Below, piece by piece: positions 32,105 to 39,819 of a stretch of DNA of 64,000 nucleotides. The DNA is from Oceanobacillus manasiensis (GTDB lineage: Bacteria > Bacillota > Bacilli > Bacillales > Amphibacillaceae): positions 248,001 to 312,000 of the forward strand of contig NZ_CCDL010000003.1 in assembly GCF_000724085.1 (NCBI RefSeq), read 5' to 3'. Every line of letters begins with the position of its first letter. Within the stretch, counting starts at the first letter, position 1. Both the position numbers and the translations under genes were made by a program. Under the pieces are notes generated by a model. It was not told the origin of the DNA and did no database searches. It saw only the letters and a program-made list of their open reading frames with translations.

Positions 32105-32115
32105 GAGATGAGAGA

Positions 32116-33552
32116 TTGAGAACGGAAGAAATAAAAGATGTACAGAAAATTAATAAGCTCCCAATTGTCGCTGTTTTAATAGGTGGCGCATTTTTGGCTA
32201 TATTAAACCAGACTTTGTTAGCAACTGTAATTCCACATATAATGGAAGATTTAAACCTTACCGAGAATACAGCACAATGGGTAACGACTATATTTATGCT
32301 AGTTAACGGAATTATGATCCCTATTACTGCATTTTTAATTGAAACATTTACCACGAGAAAGTTATTTCTTACTGCGATGATTACCTTTGTGGTAGGAACA
32401 TTAATATGTGCTGTTTCACCCAATTTTGCCATATTGATGGTGGGAAGAGTAATTCAGGCTGCTGGAGCTGGAATTATGATGCCATTAATGATGACGATCT
32501 TTTTATTAATTTTCCCGGTTGAAAAAAGAGGTTCAGCAATGGGTACCGTTGGGCTTGTCATTGCGTTCGCGCCAGCACTTGGCCCTGTTGCTTCTGGTTG
32601 GCTTGTGGAACATTATCCATGGAGAGCCTTATTTTATATTATTTTGCCACTTGCTATTATTGATGTCATTATTGCATATTTTGTTATGCGAAATATTACA
32701 AAACGTACCTATCCAAAAGTTGATATAAGCTCAATAATTCTTTCGACATTAGGTTTCGGTGGTTTGCTATACGGGTTCAGTAGTGCTGGTGACTATGGAT
32801 GGTCTAACATATATGTTATATCTGCCATCACCATAGGGGCAATATCGTTAACTACCTTTATTCTTAGACAATTCAAGTTGGCACAACCAATTTTGGAGTT
32901 CCGTGTCTTCCAGGATAAAATCTTTACCATAACGACGATTATTGGTATGATTGCGTTCATCGGGTTGATTGGCGCGGAAACTATTTTACCGATCTACATG
33001 CAGAATATGGCAGGTTTTTCAGCTTTAGAGTCAGGAATGATGATTTTACCTGGGGCGTTGATTATGGGATTCATGTCACCAATTAATGGGAGAATCTTCG
33101 ATAAGTTTGGTGCAAGGTACTTGGTTATTATTGGTCTTACTTTATTAACGGTTACCTCCTTCCTGTACACAATGTTAACACCGGAAACAACGTTGACTTA
33201 TATAACTACTGTTTTTGCCATCAGAATGCTAGGTGTATCCATGATTATGATGCCAGCTACTACGGCTGGGCTTAATCGTTTACCAGATCGATTAATTCCC
33301 CACGGTTCTGCAATGACGAACACGATGCGGCAGGTAGCAGCATCGATTGGGACGGCAATCTTAATTACGGTTATGACAGCATCAACAGTTGATGCTTCAA
33401 CAGCAAGTGAGATGGTGCAGGGAGTCAATATTGCATTCTATGTCACGACTGCTATTTCTATTATTGCGTTAGTGATGGCTTTCTTTATCAAAGGAACCAC
33501 ACCTTCTGAAGATAGAGAATTAGTAAAGCAACAGCAATCAGAAAAAGCATAA
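32116..33552 (+). CDS. DHA2-family MFS multidrug efflux pump (paralogue)
   Basis: A 478-residue DHA2 transporter, closely similar along its length to the protein at 1137-2567 (shared blocks include A-I-L-N-Q-T-L-L-A-T, F-M-L-V-N-G-I-M-I-P-I-T-A-F-L-I-E and M-N-N/T-N-T-M-R-Q-V). TTG start at 32116 with AGGAG 8 bases upstream. Helices, antiporter motif (V-I-A-F-A-P-A-L-G-P-V-A-S-G) and C-terminal charged tail are intact, so both copies look functional. Substrate unknown. Confidence 0.88.
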   Translation: MRTEEIKDVQKINKLPIVAVLIGGAFLAILNQTLLATVIPHIMEDLNLTENTAQWVTTIFMLVNGIMIPITAFLIETFTTRKLFLTAMITFVVGTLICAVSPNFAILMVGRVIQAAGAGIMMPLMMTIFLLIFPVEKRGSAMGTVGLVIAFAPALGPVASGWLVEHYPWRALFYIILPLAIIDVIIAYFVMRNITKRTYPKVDISSIILSTLGFGGLLYGFSSAGDYGWSNIYVISAITIGAISLTTFILRQFKLAQPILEFRVFQDKIFTITTIIGMIAFIGLIGAETILPIYMQNMAGFSALESGMMILPGALIMGFMSPINGRIFDKFGARYLVIIGLTLLTVTSFLYTMLTPETTLTYITTVFAIRMLGVSMIMMPATTAGLNRLPDRLIPHGSAMTNTMRQVAASIGTAILITVMTASTVDASTASEMVQGVNIAFYVTTAISIIALVMAFFIKGTTPSEDRELVKQQQSEKA

Positions 33553-33587
33553 AGGGTCACTCCCTCGTGGAGTTCCCTTTATGCTTT
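33551..33587 (+). terminator. Terminator of the second DHA2 pump
   Basis: AAAGGG-T-CACTCC / GGAGT-T-CCCTTT stem with mismatch, then ATGCTTTTTTTC. Confidence 0.65.
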
Positions 33588-33593
33588 TTTTCT

Positions 33594-33690
33594 TCTTAAC
33601 TGGCAGTAGGTCCTTTAGCCAAATAAAACTTCACTCTATCAAATCCGTCCAGAGTACCCCCGCTTCAAGCTTGCTAAGTGGCGGGAGTAT
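33594..33690 (-). repeat. Intergenic repeat, diverged copy D
   Basis: CTTAACTGGCAGTAGG (33596-33611) is identical to the start of copy B and again follows a terminator T run. An AACTTCACTCTATC segment resembles the TTTCACTTTATA end, and a CCCGC...GCGGG hairpin (about 33659-33687) is present. It lies between the stop of the minus-strand DMT gene and a terminator, as copies A and B do for their genes. Confidence 0.5.
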
Positions 33691-34638
33691 TCATTGGGCC
33701 TTCTCTAGTATTTGATGTTTTCTCCGATTTCCGATTACCGTTACGAGGCTATGTAGCAACATGCCGATGATCACAAGGAAGATCCCTACGAATGATAGCA
33801 TACTTGGTAATACAGCGTTCAGTAATAGCATTTCGCCAAATAATGCAAAGACTACTTCTCCTGATTGTGTAGCCTCAACACCTGCCAGTTTTTCATTGTC
33901 ATTTCTTACAAGCTCGGTGGCATAGAAAAACAGTACCGTGGCAATTACTCCCGAAAAGACGGCAACAATGAATGTTTGCGTTATTTGTGTCATTTCAGGG
34001 GCGCCATGTGTCGCGAAGCCATACATAGCTATAAGGACCCAAAATGGCATGGACATGATCGTCATCCCTAGAATTCGCTGAAAGGTGTTGAGCTGTCCAT
34101 TCACATGCTCCATCATTTTCCGGTTTCCTAATGGATAGGCAAATGCTGATAGGATAAGAGGGAGTACACATAAAAGCACACTGGACATTGGTACAACTGT
34201 TGCATGTTCTAATTGCATGACAAATACACCACTAAGTATAATGAAAGAAATAAGAACAGACTGCATTGGAATTTTTTGTTTCATATTTTTATTAAGTATT
34301 GGCACGAGAAGAGAGCCGGCAATAATCGTTAGTTGGAACGTAGCAGCAACAAGCCAACCTGGTCCATAAATGGTGGCAAAGGTTAGTGGAGCGTAAAAGA
34401 GCCCAAAACCCACAGTACTCCAGAGAAACCATGGAAGTGGATTTTTAATAATATGTTTTATAACGGGTTTCACATTACGTTGATAGCCTACTATAATAAG
34501 TAAGAGTGGCAGCATAAATATGAACCGTAAAGAAGCGCTCCATGCCCAGCTTCCTCCGTCAAGCTCCATAGAGCGATTTAAAATAAACGTTACAGAAAAG
34601 AACAATGCTGATAGGATACCTATAATAATTGCTTTCAT
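33691..34638 (-). CDS. DMT-superfamily (EmrE-like, PF13536 type) exporter
   Basis: A 315-residue protein with ten transmembrane helices in two EamA-like halves. ATG 34638 has AGAGGTG upstream; the GTG three codons earlier overlaps it. Marks: S-A-L-F-F-S-V-T-F-I-L-N-R at helix 1, A-T-F-Q-L-T-I-I-A-G-S-L-L-V-P-I in the first half, and E-A-T-Q-S-G-E-V-V-F-A-L in the second. Probable metabolite or drug exporter. Divergent from the kinase-like gene. Confidence 0.85.
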   Translation of the reverse strand: MKAIIIGILSALFFSVTFILNRSMELDGGSWAWSASLRFIFMLPLLLIIVGYQRNVKPVIKHIIKNPLPWFLWSTVGFGLFYAPLTFATIYGPGWLVAATFQLTIIAGSLLVPILNKNMKQKIPMQSVLISFIILSGVFVMQLEHATVVPMSSVLLCVLPLILSAFAYPLGNRKMMEHVNGQLNTFQRILGMTIMSMPFWVLIAMYGFATHGAPEMTQITQTFIVAVFSGVIATVLFFYATELVRNDNEKLAGVEATQSGEVVFALFGEMLLLNAVLPSMLSFVGIFLVIIGMLLHSLVTVIGNRRKHQILEKAQ

Positions 34639-34787
34639 TCTCATCACCTCTTTCTCATTATCATAACAAAAGGTTACATACTTAGCATGGTGTGTTTTGG
34701 AAAAAATGAAAAATATGAAAGCAGGAAATTGGAAAAATATGAAGAATTTATACTAATGGGAATTAAAATAGTAAGGTGGACAGGGAA

Positions 34788-35768
34788 ATGGACATAAAAA
34801 TTGATGTGAAACATAGTTTAATTCAGGAAAGCAGTGTATTGAACTATATAAAAGATAAAGTGGAAGAAGAAATCCTAGACGCTCAATTTTTAACTAGAGG
34901 ACTTAATGATACATATAAAATAATGGGCAAGGAAGCCTGCTATGCATTTCGCGTATATCGTCAAGGATGGAGAAGTGAGGCTGCTATTAAATTTGAATTG
35001 GAAGCCATCTTACACTTAACGAATCATGGATATGAGGCAGTAGAGCTTATAAAAGGGAGAAACGGGTCATACCTAGATAAAATGATGGCTCCTGAAGGAG
35101 AACGATATGGGGTTTTATTTGACTATGCTGAAGGAGAACGCCCAGTTGTGAATCCTGAAAATACGTATCTTATTGGGAAATCGTTAGGCAGACTCCACCG
35201 ATTATCGAATGGATTTACAAGTGAGCATGAACGTGAATTTTTACTTAATCTAACATATCTGCTTGATGAGCCTGTAAGCTTTATTCAACCAATTTTACAA
35301 CGGCAATTGGGGAATGAGGCAGTCGAGGTATTAACAGAAACAGTAACGTATATTAAGGAAGAATTAGAAACAATGGAGTTAGAAATAGGTCTCTGTCATG
35401 GTGATTTCCATAACCGTAATATGCATATACATAACGGAGCACTACAAATCTTTGATTTTGACAGCTGTGCAATGGGTTACCGAGCTTACGATGTAGCGGT
35501 TTCCTGGTGGAACTTACTTCATAATTATGAGCAACAGGAAGAGGAGTGCTGGGAAACTTTTTTGCAAGGCTATGAGCAGGAATATACGTTGAGCAAGGAA
35601 AATATGAAGTCATTGCCACTTTTTATAATGGTAAGAAGAATTTGGTTGCTTGGTACAATGCTGCAAAACAGAGATGTTTGGGGAACTAATTGGATTAATA
35701 AAAAATCTCTAGAGCTGTTTATTTTACAGCTTAAGACCGATAGAATGAGAATTTCGCAAGACGAGTAA
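34788..35768 (+). CDS. Aminoglycoside-phosphotransferase-like kinase
   Basis: A 326-residue kinase of the APH/choline-kinase fold. ATG 34788 is preferred because AAGGTGG lies 8 bases upstream. Catalytic loop C-H-G-D-F-H-N-R-N (Asp base) and metal-binding I-F-D-F-D-S; the N-lobe has Y-A-F-R-V-Y-R with the ATP lysine position replaced by Arg. Similar proteins phosphorylate homoserine, fructosamines or coat components; resistance is not implied. Confidence 0.82.
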   Translation: MDIKIDVKHSLIQESSVLNYIKDKVEEEILDAQFLTRGLNDTYKIMGKEACYAFRVYRQGWRSEAAIKFELEAILHLTNHGYEAVELIKGRNGSYLDKMMAPEGERYGVLFDYAEGERPVVNPENTYLIGKSLGRLHRLSNGFTSEHEREFLLNLTYLLDEPVSFIQPILQRQLGNEAVEVLTETVTYIKEELETMELEIGLCHGDFHNRNMHIHNGALQIFDFDSCAMGYRAYDVAVSWWNLLHNYEQQEEECWETFLQGYEQEYTLSKENMKSLPLFIMVRRIWLLGTMLQNRDVWGTNWINKKSLELFILQLKTDRMRISQDE

Positions 35769-35819
35769 ATGAAATCATTACTAATTTAGAACATAGATTA
35801 GTGCAGCAGGAAGGTGTGG

Positions 35820-36218
35820 ATGAAGGTGGAGACACTTCCCAATAGTTTTTCGATTATATATATTATTTTTATTAGTTTAGCACTTATAACAGCTATCATT
35901 AGTAATGTAAAAGATAAGCTAATCCCATTTGCTTATCTGACAATCATTTTGTCTATCGGCGCGCCGTTATTTTCCTTCTTGTATACAGTAGAGCGTCCTA
36001 GTGGGAGCAATGAGTTAAGCCATTTGTTTCACCAGGTTGGTTCTGGCCACATTGCTGCTTTTATTCTTTTATTAAGTAATGTTTATTTAATTTGCTGGAT
36101 TATTTTATTTATATGGGCTCATTTTGGAAAAACGATTAAGAAATATAGTTTAATGTTTTGGAACAAGTTAAGAGATTCAAGGTTCTGGGCAAAATTAAGA
36201 AAGCAACGTGGTGAATAG
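35820..36218 (+). CDS. Three-helix membrane protein, hypothetical
   Basis: A 132-residue protein from ATG 35820 behind AGGAAGG. Helices at about residues 11-30, 37-57 and 78-103, then a basic cytoplasmic tail. First of three small envelope genes that follow the kinase-like gene; the lipoprotein gene starts 29 bases after its stop. No family recognised. Confidence 0.65.
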   Translation: MKVETLPNSFSIIYIIFISLALITAIISNVKDKLIPFAYLTIILSIGAPLFSFLYTVERPSGSNELSHLFHQVGSGHIAAFILLLSNVYLICWIILFIWAHFGKTIKKYSLMFWNKLRDSRFWAKLRKQRGE

Positions 36219-36247
36219 AGAAAGAAAAATTAGAAAGGGGGAAAGGA

Positions 36248-36730
36248 ATGCGGAAGCTAAAGTTTATATTTATACTTCCTTTTCTTTTCGTTATTTCTGG
36301 GTGTATGGATGATAATACAAACTTAAAAGATTATTATTTATCATTAATGGGTGAAAGCCAGCATTGGAGAGTTAAAGGGTATGAAATCGAACTAACAGAA
36401 GACTCATTTTCCGCTGGAAACGGATTTCTAGATATGAAAAACGAAGATAGCTTTATGACGAATTCCTTTGATGTAGAGGTGCGTGCTGTGATTGGAAACG
36501 TTGATCAAATTATTCAAAAGGTGGACCGTTCAGGTAAAACGATTAACATTGCTGTAGAAAATACTGGAAAGATTAAAGGGAGTAGCTATTTAGACCAACA
36601 GGGGAACCCGATAACCTTAAAGGATATTAAAGAGGTATATCTTGTGCTGAAATGGCATGATTTTAAGAAAAAGAAAGATCTTCAAGAACGAATTGAACTT
36701 TATCATGCAGATGAGAATAGTATTTCCTAG
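36248..36730 (+). CDS. Small lipoprotein, hypothetical
   Basis: A 160-residue protein with signal peptide M-R-K-L-K-F-I-F-I-L-P and lipobox V-I-S-G-C (Cys at about 19). The mature part is a single small domain rich in beta strands and no recognised motif. ATG 36248 follows AAAGGGGGAAAGG. Probably co-transcribed with the membrane-protein gene upstream. Confidence 0.7.
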   Translation: MRKLKFIFILPFLFVISGCMDDNTNLKDYYLSLMGESQHWRVKGYEIELTEDSFSAGNGFLDMKNEDSFMTNSFDVEVRAVIGNVDQIIQKVDRSGKTINIAVENTGKIKGSSYLDQQGNPITLKDIKEVYLVLKWHDFKKKKDLQERIELYHADENSIS

Positions 36731-36850
36731 ACAAATAGTTTTTTTGTAAGTCTTTCTTCTGTTTAAAAAGTAGAACAACCCTTGAAAAATGATAGGTTGA
36801 ACGAAGTATATGGCGTAAGTCAATAGTGCAGAAGGAGTTTAAATAGGTAT

Positions 36851-37081
36851 ATGAAATGGAAAACAATACTTACTTTTATCGTACTTTATGAAATGTTACT
36901 GTATGGTGCGCCATTTCTAGATATGTACATAAGCACAATCTCAGCATATCTTATTGTAGGAATTTTGATAGTCGCTATCGTTTACGGGCTAGAAAAAATA
37001 AGTTTATTTAACAAGAAAGTCCCGCGTGCTTTAGGTATTATTATTCTTGTACTCATTGTTATTATAGGATTGTTTGTTTAA
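36851..37081 (+). CDS. Small (76 aa) membrane protein
   Basis: Three hydrophobic helices (about residues 5-22, 28-46, 57-75) with a basic linker F-N-K-K-V-P-R. ATG 36851 follows GAAGGAG. Ends at a strong terminator. No family recognised. Confidence 0.65.
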   Translation: MKWKTILTFIVLYEMLLYGAPFLDMYISTISAYLIVGILIVAIVYGLEKISLFNKKVPRALGIIILVLIVIIGLFV

Positions 37082-37120
37082 AAACGGCCCTGAACACTTC
37101 CAAGTGCAGGGCCGTTTTTT
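37081..37120. terminator. Bidirectional terminator
   Basis: AAAACGGCCCTG / CAGGGCCGTTTT with an inner CACTT / AAGTG stem; T runs on both strands. Shared by the small membrane gene and the convergent oxidoreductase. Confidence 0.92.
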
Positions 37121-38056
37121 CTAAACTATATTAATGACGATTTTTCCTCTTGCATGATGGGTTTCACTTAGTTCATGTGCTTCCCTTACACCATCTTCTG
37201 TAAGAGGGAAGGTATGTCCTACCTTGGAAACAACTTCTCCTGATTCAAGGAGTTGGGCAATTTCTTCAAGCTGTTCTCCATTTTCTCTTAAACAAATAGA
37301 TTCTGCTTTAATATTTTTTTCTTTCGCTAGTTCTTCATTTGGTTGCTGCACAATCGATACGAGCTTTCCACCTTCTTTTAGAACTTGAAAGCTTTTCTCT
37401 TGCACCTCACCACCGATAGTATCTACCACAATATCGTAATCCTTGAGTACCTCTGTAAAATCAGTTTCTTTGTAATTTATAAATTGATCAGTACCGAGTT
37501 CTTTTAAGAAGGACTCATTTTTCCCACTTGCAGTAGAAGCGACATATGCACCAAAATGCTTAGCAAACTGAATGGCATAACTACCGACACCACCCGATCC
37601 AGCATGAATTAGTACTTTATCTCCCTTTTTAATTTCCCCATAATCTACTAAGCATTGCCATGCAGTTAACCCAGCTAGGGGCACGGCTGCAGCCTCTTCG
37701 AAAGGGATATTATCTGGAATTCTTGCAAGAAGATCTTCTTCCACTGCAGTATACTCAGCATATGTTCCGTTTCTCGTTGTGGCTGGACGAGCGAAAACTC
37801 GATCTCCTTCTTTAAATTTACTTACATTTTTACCTGTCTTGGAAACGACTCCAGCGGCATCCCAGCCAAGAATGATAGGAAAATCGAAAGGCATGGCGCC
37901 CTTGAGTGCGCCCTCTCTAAGTTTCCAGTCAATTGGATTTATAGAAGTAGCATGCAATTTAACTAGAACTTGATTTTCCTCTAATGTGGGTATAGGAAGC
38001 GTCTCTTCCGTTAACTTATCCGCTGAGCCATATTCATTAATTACAATTGCTTTCAT
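37121..38056 (-). CDS. Zinc-independent MDR quinone oxidoreductase
   Basis: A 311-residue NADPH-dependent medium-chain reductase of the quinone oxidoreductase group. Marks: N-P-I-D-W-K-L-R near the N-terminus, G-W-D-A-A-G-V-V, A-A-A-V-P-L-A-G-L-T-A-W, and the cofactor loop H-A-G-S-G-G-V-G-S-Y-A. No zinc ligands. Likely reduces quinones or enones. ATG 38056 follows AAGAAGGG on the minus strand. Confidence 0.88.
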   Translation of the reverse strand: MKAIVINEYGSADKLTEETLPIPTLEENQVLVKLHATSINPIDWKLREGALKGAMPFDFPIILGWDAAGVVSKTGKNVSKFKEGDRVFARPATTRNGTYAEYTAVEEDLLARIPDNIPFEEAAAVPLAGLTAWQCLVDYGEIKKGDKVLIHAGSGGVGSYAIQFAKHFGAYVASTASGKNESFLKELGTDQFINYKETDFTEVLKDYDIVVDTIGGEVQEKSFQVLKEGGKLVSIVQQPNEELAKEKNIKAESICLRENGEQLEEIAQLLESGEVVSKVGHTFPLTEDGVREAHELSETHHARGKIVINIV

Positions 38057-38134
38057 GTCAAACCCTTCTTTCTTATAATAGTGTTAGGAACATATTTCCC
38101 GAAAAGCAGTAGTTTTAGGCATGGAGTTGAACAT

Positions 38135-38638
38135 ATGAACGAAAAAATATCATCATTTGCGCCCGTTTTACCAGACAAACCTAAAGTGTTAATTCTTGGA
38201 TCGATGCCTGGTGGCCAGTCTTTAGAAAAACAAGAGTACTACGGAAATCCTAGAAACCATTTCTGGAAAATTCTTTTTGAATTATTCGATCAGACTCCAC
38301 TTGAAGATTATCAAGCAAAGTTGAATTTCGTAAAGGACAAGGGAATTGCCCTTTGGGATACTATAGGGAAATGTTATCGAAGAGGAAGCCTTGATGCAAA
38401 TATTGTGGACGAGGAACCAAACAATATTATCGAGCTTACAAAGCAATTTCCTTCGGTAAAATTAATTGCATGTAATGGGGGAAAGGCTTATGACACATTT
38501 AGGCGTAACTTTTCCATAGAGGAATTAGTGGACATTGATGTCATAAAACTACCCTCTACAAGCCCCATACCTGGTAGATATACGAAGACCTTTGAAGGTA
38601 AAGTAGAAGAATGGAAGCAGATTTTAGATTATCTATAA
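38135..38638 (+). CDS. Uracil-DNA-glycosylase-superfamily (hypoxanthine-DNA glycosylase-like) protein
   Basis: A 167-residue protein. ATG 38135 has GGAG 8 bases upstream. Motif I L-G-S-M-P-G-G-Q-S-L-E-K-Q-E-Y-Y-G-N-P-R-N-H-F-W carries the catalytic Asn of the family 6 (HDG/UDG) type, and motif II is L-P-S-T-S-P-I-P-G-R. Family members remove hypoxanthine or uracil from DNA. Single gene, divergent from the oxidoreductase. Confidence 0.85.
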   Translation: MNEKISSFAPVLPDKPKVLILGSMPGGQSLEKQEYYGNPRNHFWKILFELFDQTPLEDYQAKLNFVKDKGIALWDTIGKCYRRGSLDANIVDEEPNNIIELTKQFPSVKLIACNGGKAYDTFRRNFSIEELVDIDVIKLPSTSPIPGRYTKTFEGKVEEWKQILDYL

Positions 38639-38832
38639 GACAAGCTTGTAGTTTACACGGTCAGGAACAATGGGTATAGAGTTTTTAAATAATTGTTACA
38701 GCTTCATAACTTTGTAGCGATCCGGGACCTATTATGGTAGGATTTAATTAAGTATTACGGTTTAGTTTGTCACACTCGTATCGTGGGAAAAAATAGAAGA
38801 ATATTTTAAGAAGAGAGACAATACTATATAAA

Positions 38833-38988
38833 TGGCGATTTTATTTGGTTTTGGTTTGCTCCATCACCTCAGAAAACGATCCGCAAGCGGCAACTTGCGG
38901 ATCGGACAGCTATCCTCTTGGGTGAGGCGACTTCTTTACACGAAAAAGTAATGTTCCCATTCGTCGGCAGGGGGGCTTACTTTTTTTC
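38833..38988 (+). ncRNA. Candidate antisense RNA of the toxin locus
   Basis: A + strand transcript from a TATATA-like -10 near 38825 to the T run at 38981-38987 would end in the hairpin GAAAAAGTAA / TTACTTTTTTTC and be antisense to the 3' end of the toxin gene and its trailer, the usual arrangement of TxpA/RatA-like type I systems. The promoter is weak by eye; placement is inference. Confidence 0.3.
38877..38904 (-). terminator. Terminator of the toxin message
   Basis: CGATCCGCAAG / CTTGCGGATCG perfect 11-bp stem with a 6-base loop, followed on the minus strand by TTTTCTG. Confidence 0.65.
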
Positions 38989-39063
38989 TCGGCTGTTAAC
39001 GATTAACAATACGAGTGTGGCAAACAAAAACATCAACTCAAGAGTTGTGTCAATTGGAATCAA
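38977..39063 (-). CDS. Putative holin-like type I toxin (28 aa)
   Basis: TTG at 39063 has AAGGAG 9 bases upstream on the minus strand; a TTG three codons earlier is an alternative start. The peptide has an acidic N-terminus (I-D-T-T-L-E-L), one hydrophobic helix M-F-L-F-A-T-L-V-L-L-I-V and a basic end S-R-E-K-K, the layout of the Hol-Tox/TxpA-BsrE family of Firmicutes membrane toxins. The stop codon is embedded in a hairpin (38942-38988), and further downstream lie the CTGCCGAC and GATAGCTGTCCG segments that I associate with such loci and a terminator. Overexpression of such peptides usually depolarises the membrane; an antisense RNA normally holds them silent. Confidence 0.62.
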   Translation of the reverse strand: MIPIDTTLELMFLFATLVLLIVNSREKK

Positions 39064-39433
39064 TTTTTTCAACTCCTTTCACTAGATTTTTGTCGCCAAG
39101 TAAAAGAAGTACTTCTACAGCTTTGACCGAAGCTCACCCTGCATAGACTGTCCCCTATAGTATACAACAAGTAAACAGAAAATAGCCTATAATTTACAGA
39201 AAATGGTACAAAATTCTCATGATTCTTTATATTGGGTAAAATTACCCTTTGTCTAATAGCGGGAATATAGTGAAATATAGGCTGTTATTAGTTCTTTTTT
39301 CTCGGGACGCCATTGACTGTTAGTTTCGATTTTGCTACATATTAGAAGCGTGCCGTTATGGTCGATATTTGATTAAAACGAAGTACACTGAGAAGTAATT
39401 TTTAGAAAATAAGTTATATTTAAAAAAATACAC
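39064..39433. other. Noncoding gap
   Basis: Holds the probable promoter and leader of the minus-strand toxin (a TATACT box at 39159-39164 on the minus strand). The rest, to the T-box promoter, is AT-rich and shows no credible gene on either strand. Confidence 0.5.
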
Positions 39434-39462
39434 TTGCTTTTCTGGGAGTTTCTGCTTATAAT
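39434..39462 (+). promoter_or_regulatory. Promoter of the T-box operon
   Basis: TTGCTT at 39434-39439, 17-base spacer, TATAAT at 39457-39462. Confidence 0.8.
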
Positions 39463-39468
39463 AACTTT

Positions 39469-39790
39469 AATCTTAATTTAACTAATCAAAACGTTGACGG
39501 GGAAAAGTAGGATTTAGTTATTTTTCACAGAGAGCTTCAGTCGCTGAAAAGAAGCATAAATACGAATCTGAACAATGGCCTCACGAGTTTCGTGCTGAAC
39601 GTATGTCTTATACTAGTAAGTTCCGACGAGATTTGGTACTCGTTATCAATACCACAGTATATACAGGGTGATGGATGTTACCTGTCGTACTTGATGAGAT
39701 TGTCTGTGTGAGCAGACAGTGAAGTAAGGTGGTACCACGTTAAACCAACCACGTCCTTATCGTTTATTCGGTAATGGCGTGGTTTTTTTA
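39469..39790 (+). promoter_or_regulatory. Methionine-specific T-box leader
   Basis: Stem I has the loop-E signature AGTA (39506-39509) next to GGATT, pairing with AATCT (39565-39569) and GAA (39570-39572). Two bases later comes the specifier ATG (39575-39577) followed by GCC, read as methionine. The T-box itself is AAGGTGGTACCACG (39726-39739), with the central bulge that pairs to the tRNA acceptor end, and the terminator is AACCACG / CGTGGTT (39747-39753, 39778-39784) with a T run. Uncharged tRNA-Met should promote read-through into the genes below. Confidence 0.9.
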
Positions 39791-39819
39791 TTAGTAAAAC
39801 ATAAATGGAGGGTGTACAA

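Larger units (their letters stand above)
38765..39025. repeat. 261-bp segment bounded by a 17-bp inverted repeat
   Basis: GTTTGTCACACTCGTAT (38765-38781) and ATACGAGTGTGGCAAAC (39009-39025) are inverted copies with one mismatch. The right copy lies inside the small toxin reading frame (codons for F-A-T-L-V), so the left copy is either a remnant of a second, inverted toxin gene or a site able to pair with the toxin message. Confidence 0.7.

Noticed and set aside
39665-39670. AGGGTG as the T-box sequence
   Set aside because: The true T-box AAGGTGGTACCACG lies at 39726-39739 next to the terminator.
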